Positions 63,965 to 64,000 of a stretch of DNA of 64,000 nucleotides are shown piece by piece. A program made the position numbers and the translations under genes. The stretch is from NCBI RefSeq assembly GCF_002111595.1, contig NZ_LUTN01000012.1, positions 61,327-125,326 on the forward strand. Reading direction: 5' to 3'. The notes beneath the pieces are model-generated. The model saw nothing but the letters and a program-made list of their open reading frames with translations, did not search any database and was not told the DNA's origin. The DNA comes from Lonsdalea britannica (GTDB taxonomy: Bacteria; Pseudomonadota; Gammaproteobacteria; Enterobacterales; Enterobacteriaceae). How positions within the stretch are numbered: the first letter of the stretch is position 1; each line of letters begins with the position of its first letter.

Positions 63965-64000
63965 CCATCTGGGTATGTAAACATCCCAGGACAATATAAG

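Noticed and set aside
1..64000. CRISPR arrays, prophage or transposase genes
   Set aside because: No regularly spaced repeats, phage structural genes or intact transposase frames were found.

Overview
The window comes from an enterobacterial chromosome. A core block reads tRNA-Asp (aspV), dnaQ, rnhA, yafS, gloB, mltD, yafD at 44.85-50.2 kb. This is the order that lies between the tRNA genes aspV and aspU (aspU at the end of rrnH) in E. coli, seen here in reverse. The last bases of the window repeat the terminator and trailer found downstream of aspV and stop where a second tRNA-Asp would begin, so an rRNA operon probably follows. Family within the Enterobacterales is not certain; a plant-associated Pectobacteriaceae-like genome is a guess. 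Both sides of the core block carry accessory metabolism, mostly specialised-metabolite genes.

Region A (1-17.7 kb, mostly + strand, GC-rich) is a long run of overlapping genes built on free-standing carrier-protein chemistry: carrier proteins, a PLP decarboxylase, three stand-alone adenylating enzymes (two DltA-like), two acyl-CoA dehydrogenase-like flavoenzymes, three FabH-like condensing enzymes plus a fourth cut by the left edge, three shorter thiolase-fold proteins that look like partner (decoy) subunits, an alpha/beta hydrolase and a P450. After an 800-base gap, a sulfotransferase, an MFS exporter and a condensation-domain protein follow (18.5-22.2 kb).

Region B (22.6-43.8 kb, all on the - strand, nearly gapless) is the most striking system. 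It holds the three-gene set known for making hydrazinoacetate from lysine and glycine: an N-hydroxylating monooxygenase, a cupin-MetRS-like N-N bond-forming enzyme and a DAO-type flavin oxidase. Around these sit an acyl-AMP ligase with its carrier protein, a TubC-Cy-A-T NRPS module with a cysteine-like specificity code, an acyl-CoA dehydrogenase, a large haem-oxygenase-like diiron oxidase, a P450, an ATP-grasp ligase, a FabH-like enzyme, an isocitrate-lyase-family enzyme, a GNAT, a penicillin-acyltransferase-like (C45) enzyme, a type II thioesterase and an MFS exporter. The logic predicts a hydrazine-, hydrazone- or diazo-containing, thiazoline-linked product. The cupin-MetRS protein also carries a C-terminal carrier-like domain.

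Region C (50.6-61.9 kb, - strand) fills the position where E. coli has dkgB and yafC. It holds a duplicated alpha-beta-barrel protein, a HemN-like radical SAM enzyme and two glycosyltransferases; then a sulfotransferase, a class III aminotransferase and a GMC oxidoreductase; then otsB and a frameshifted otsA. The final 2 kb is AT-rich and seems decayed. Four genes show apparent single-base frameshifts (about 6.0, 10.36, 46.5 and 60.74 kb), so either recent decay or assembly indels should be considered.
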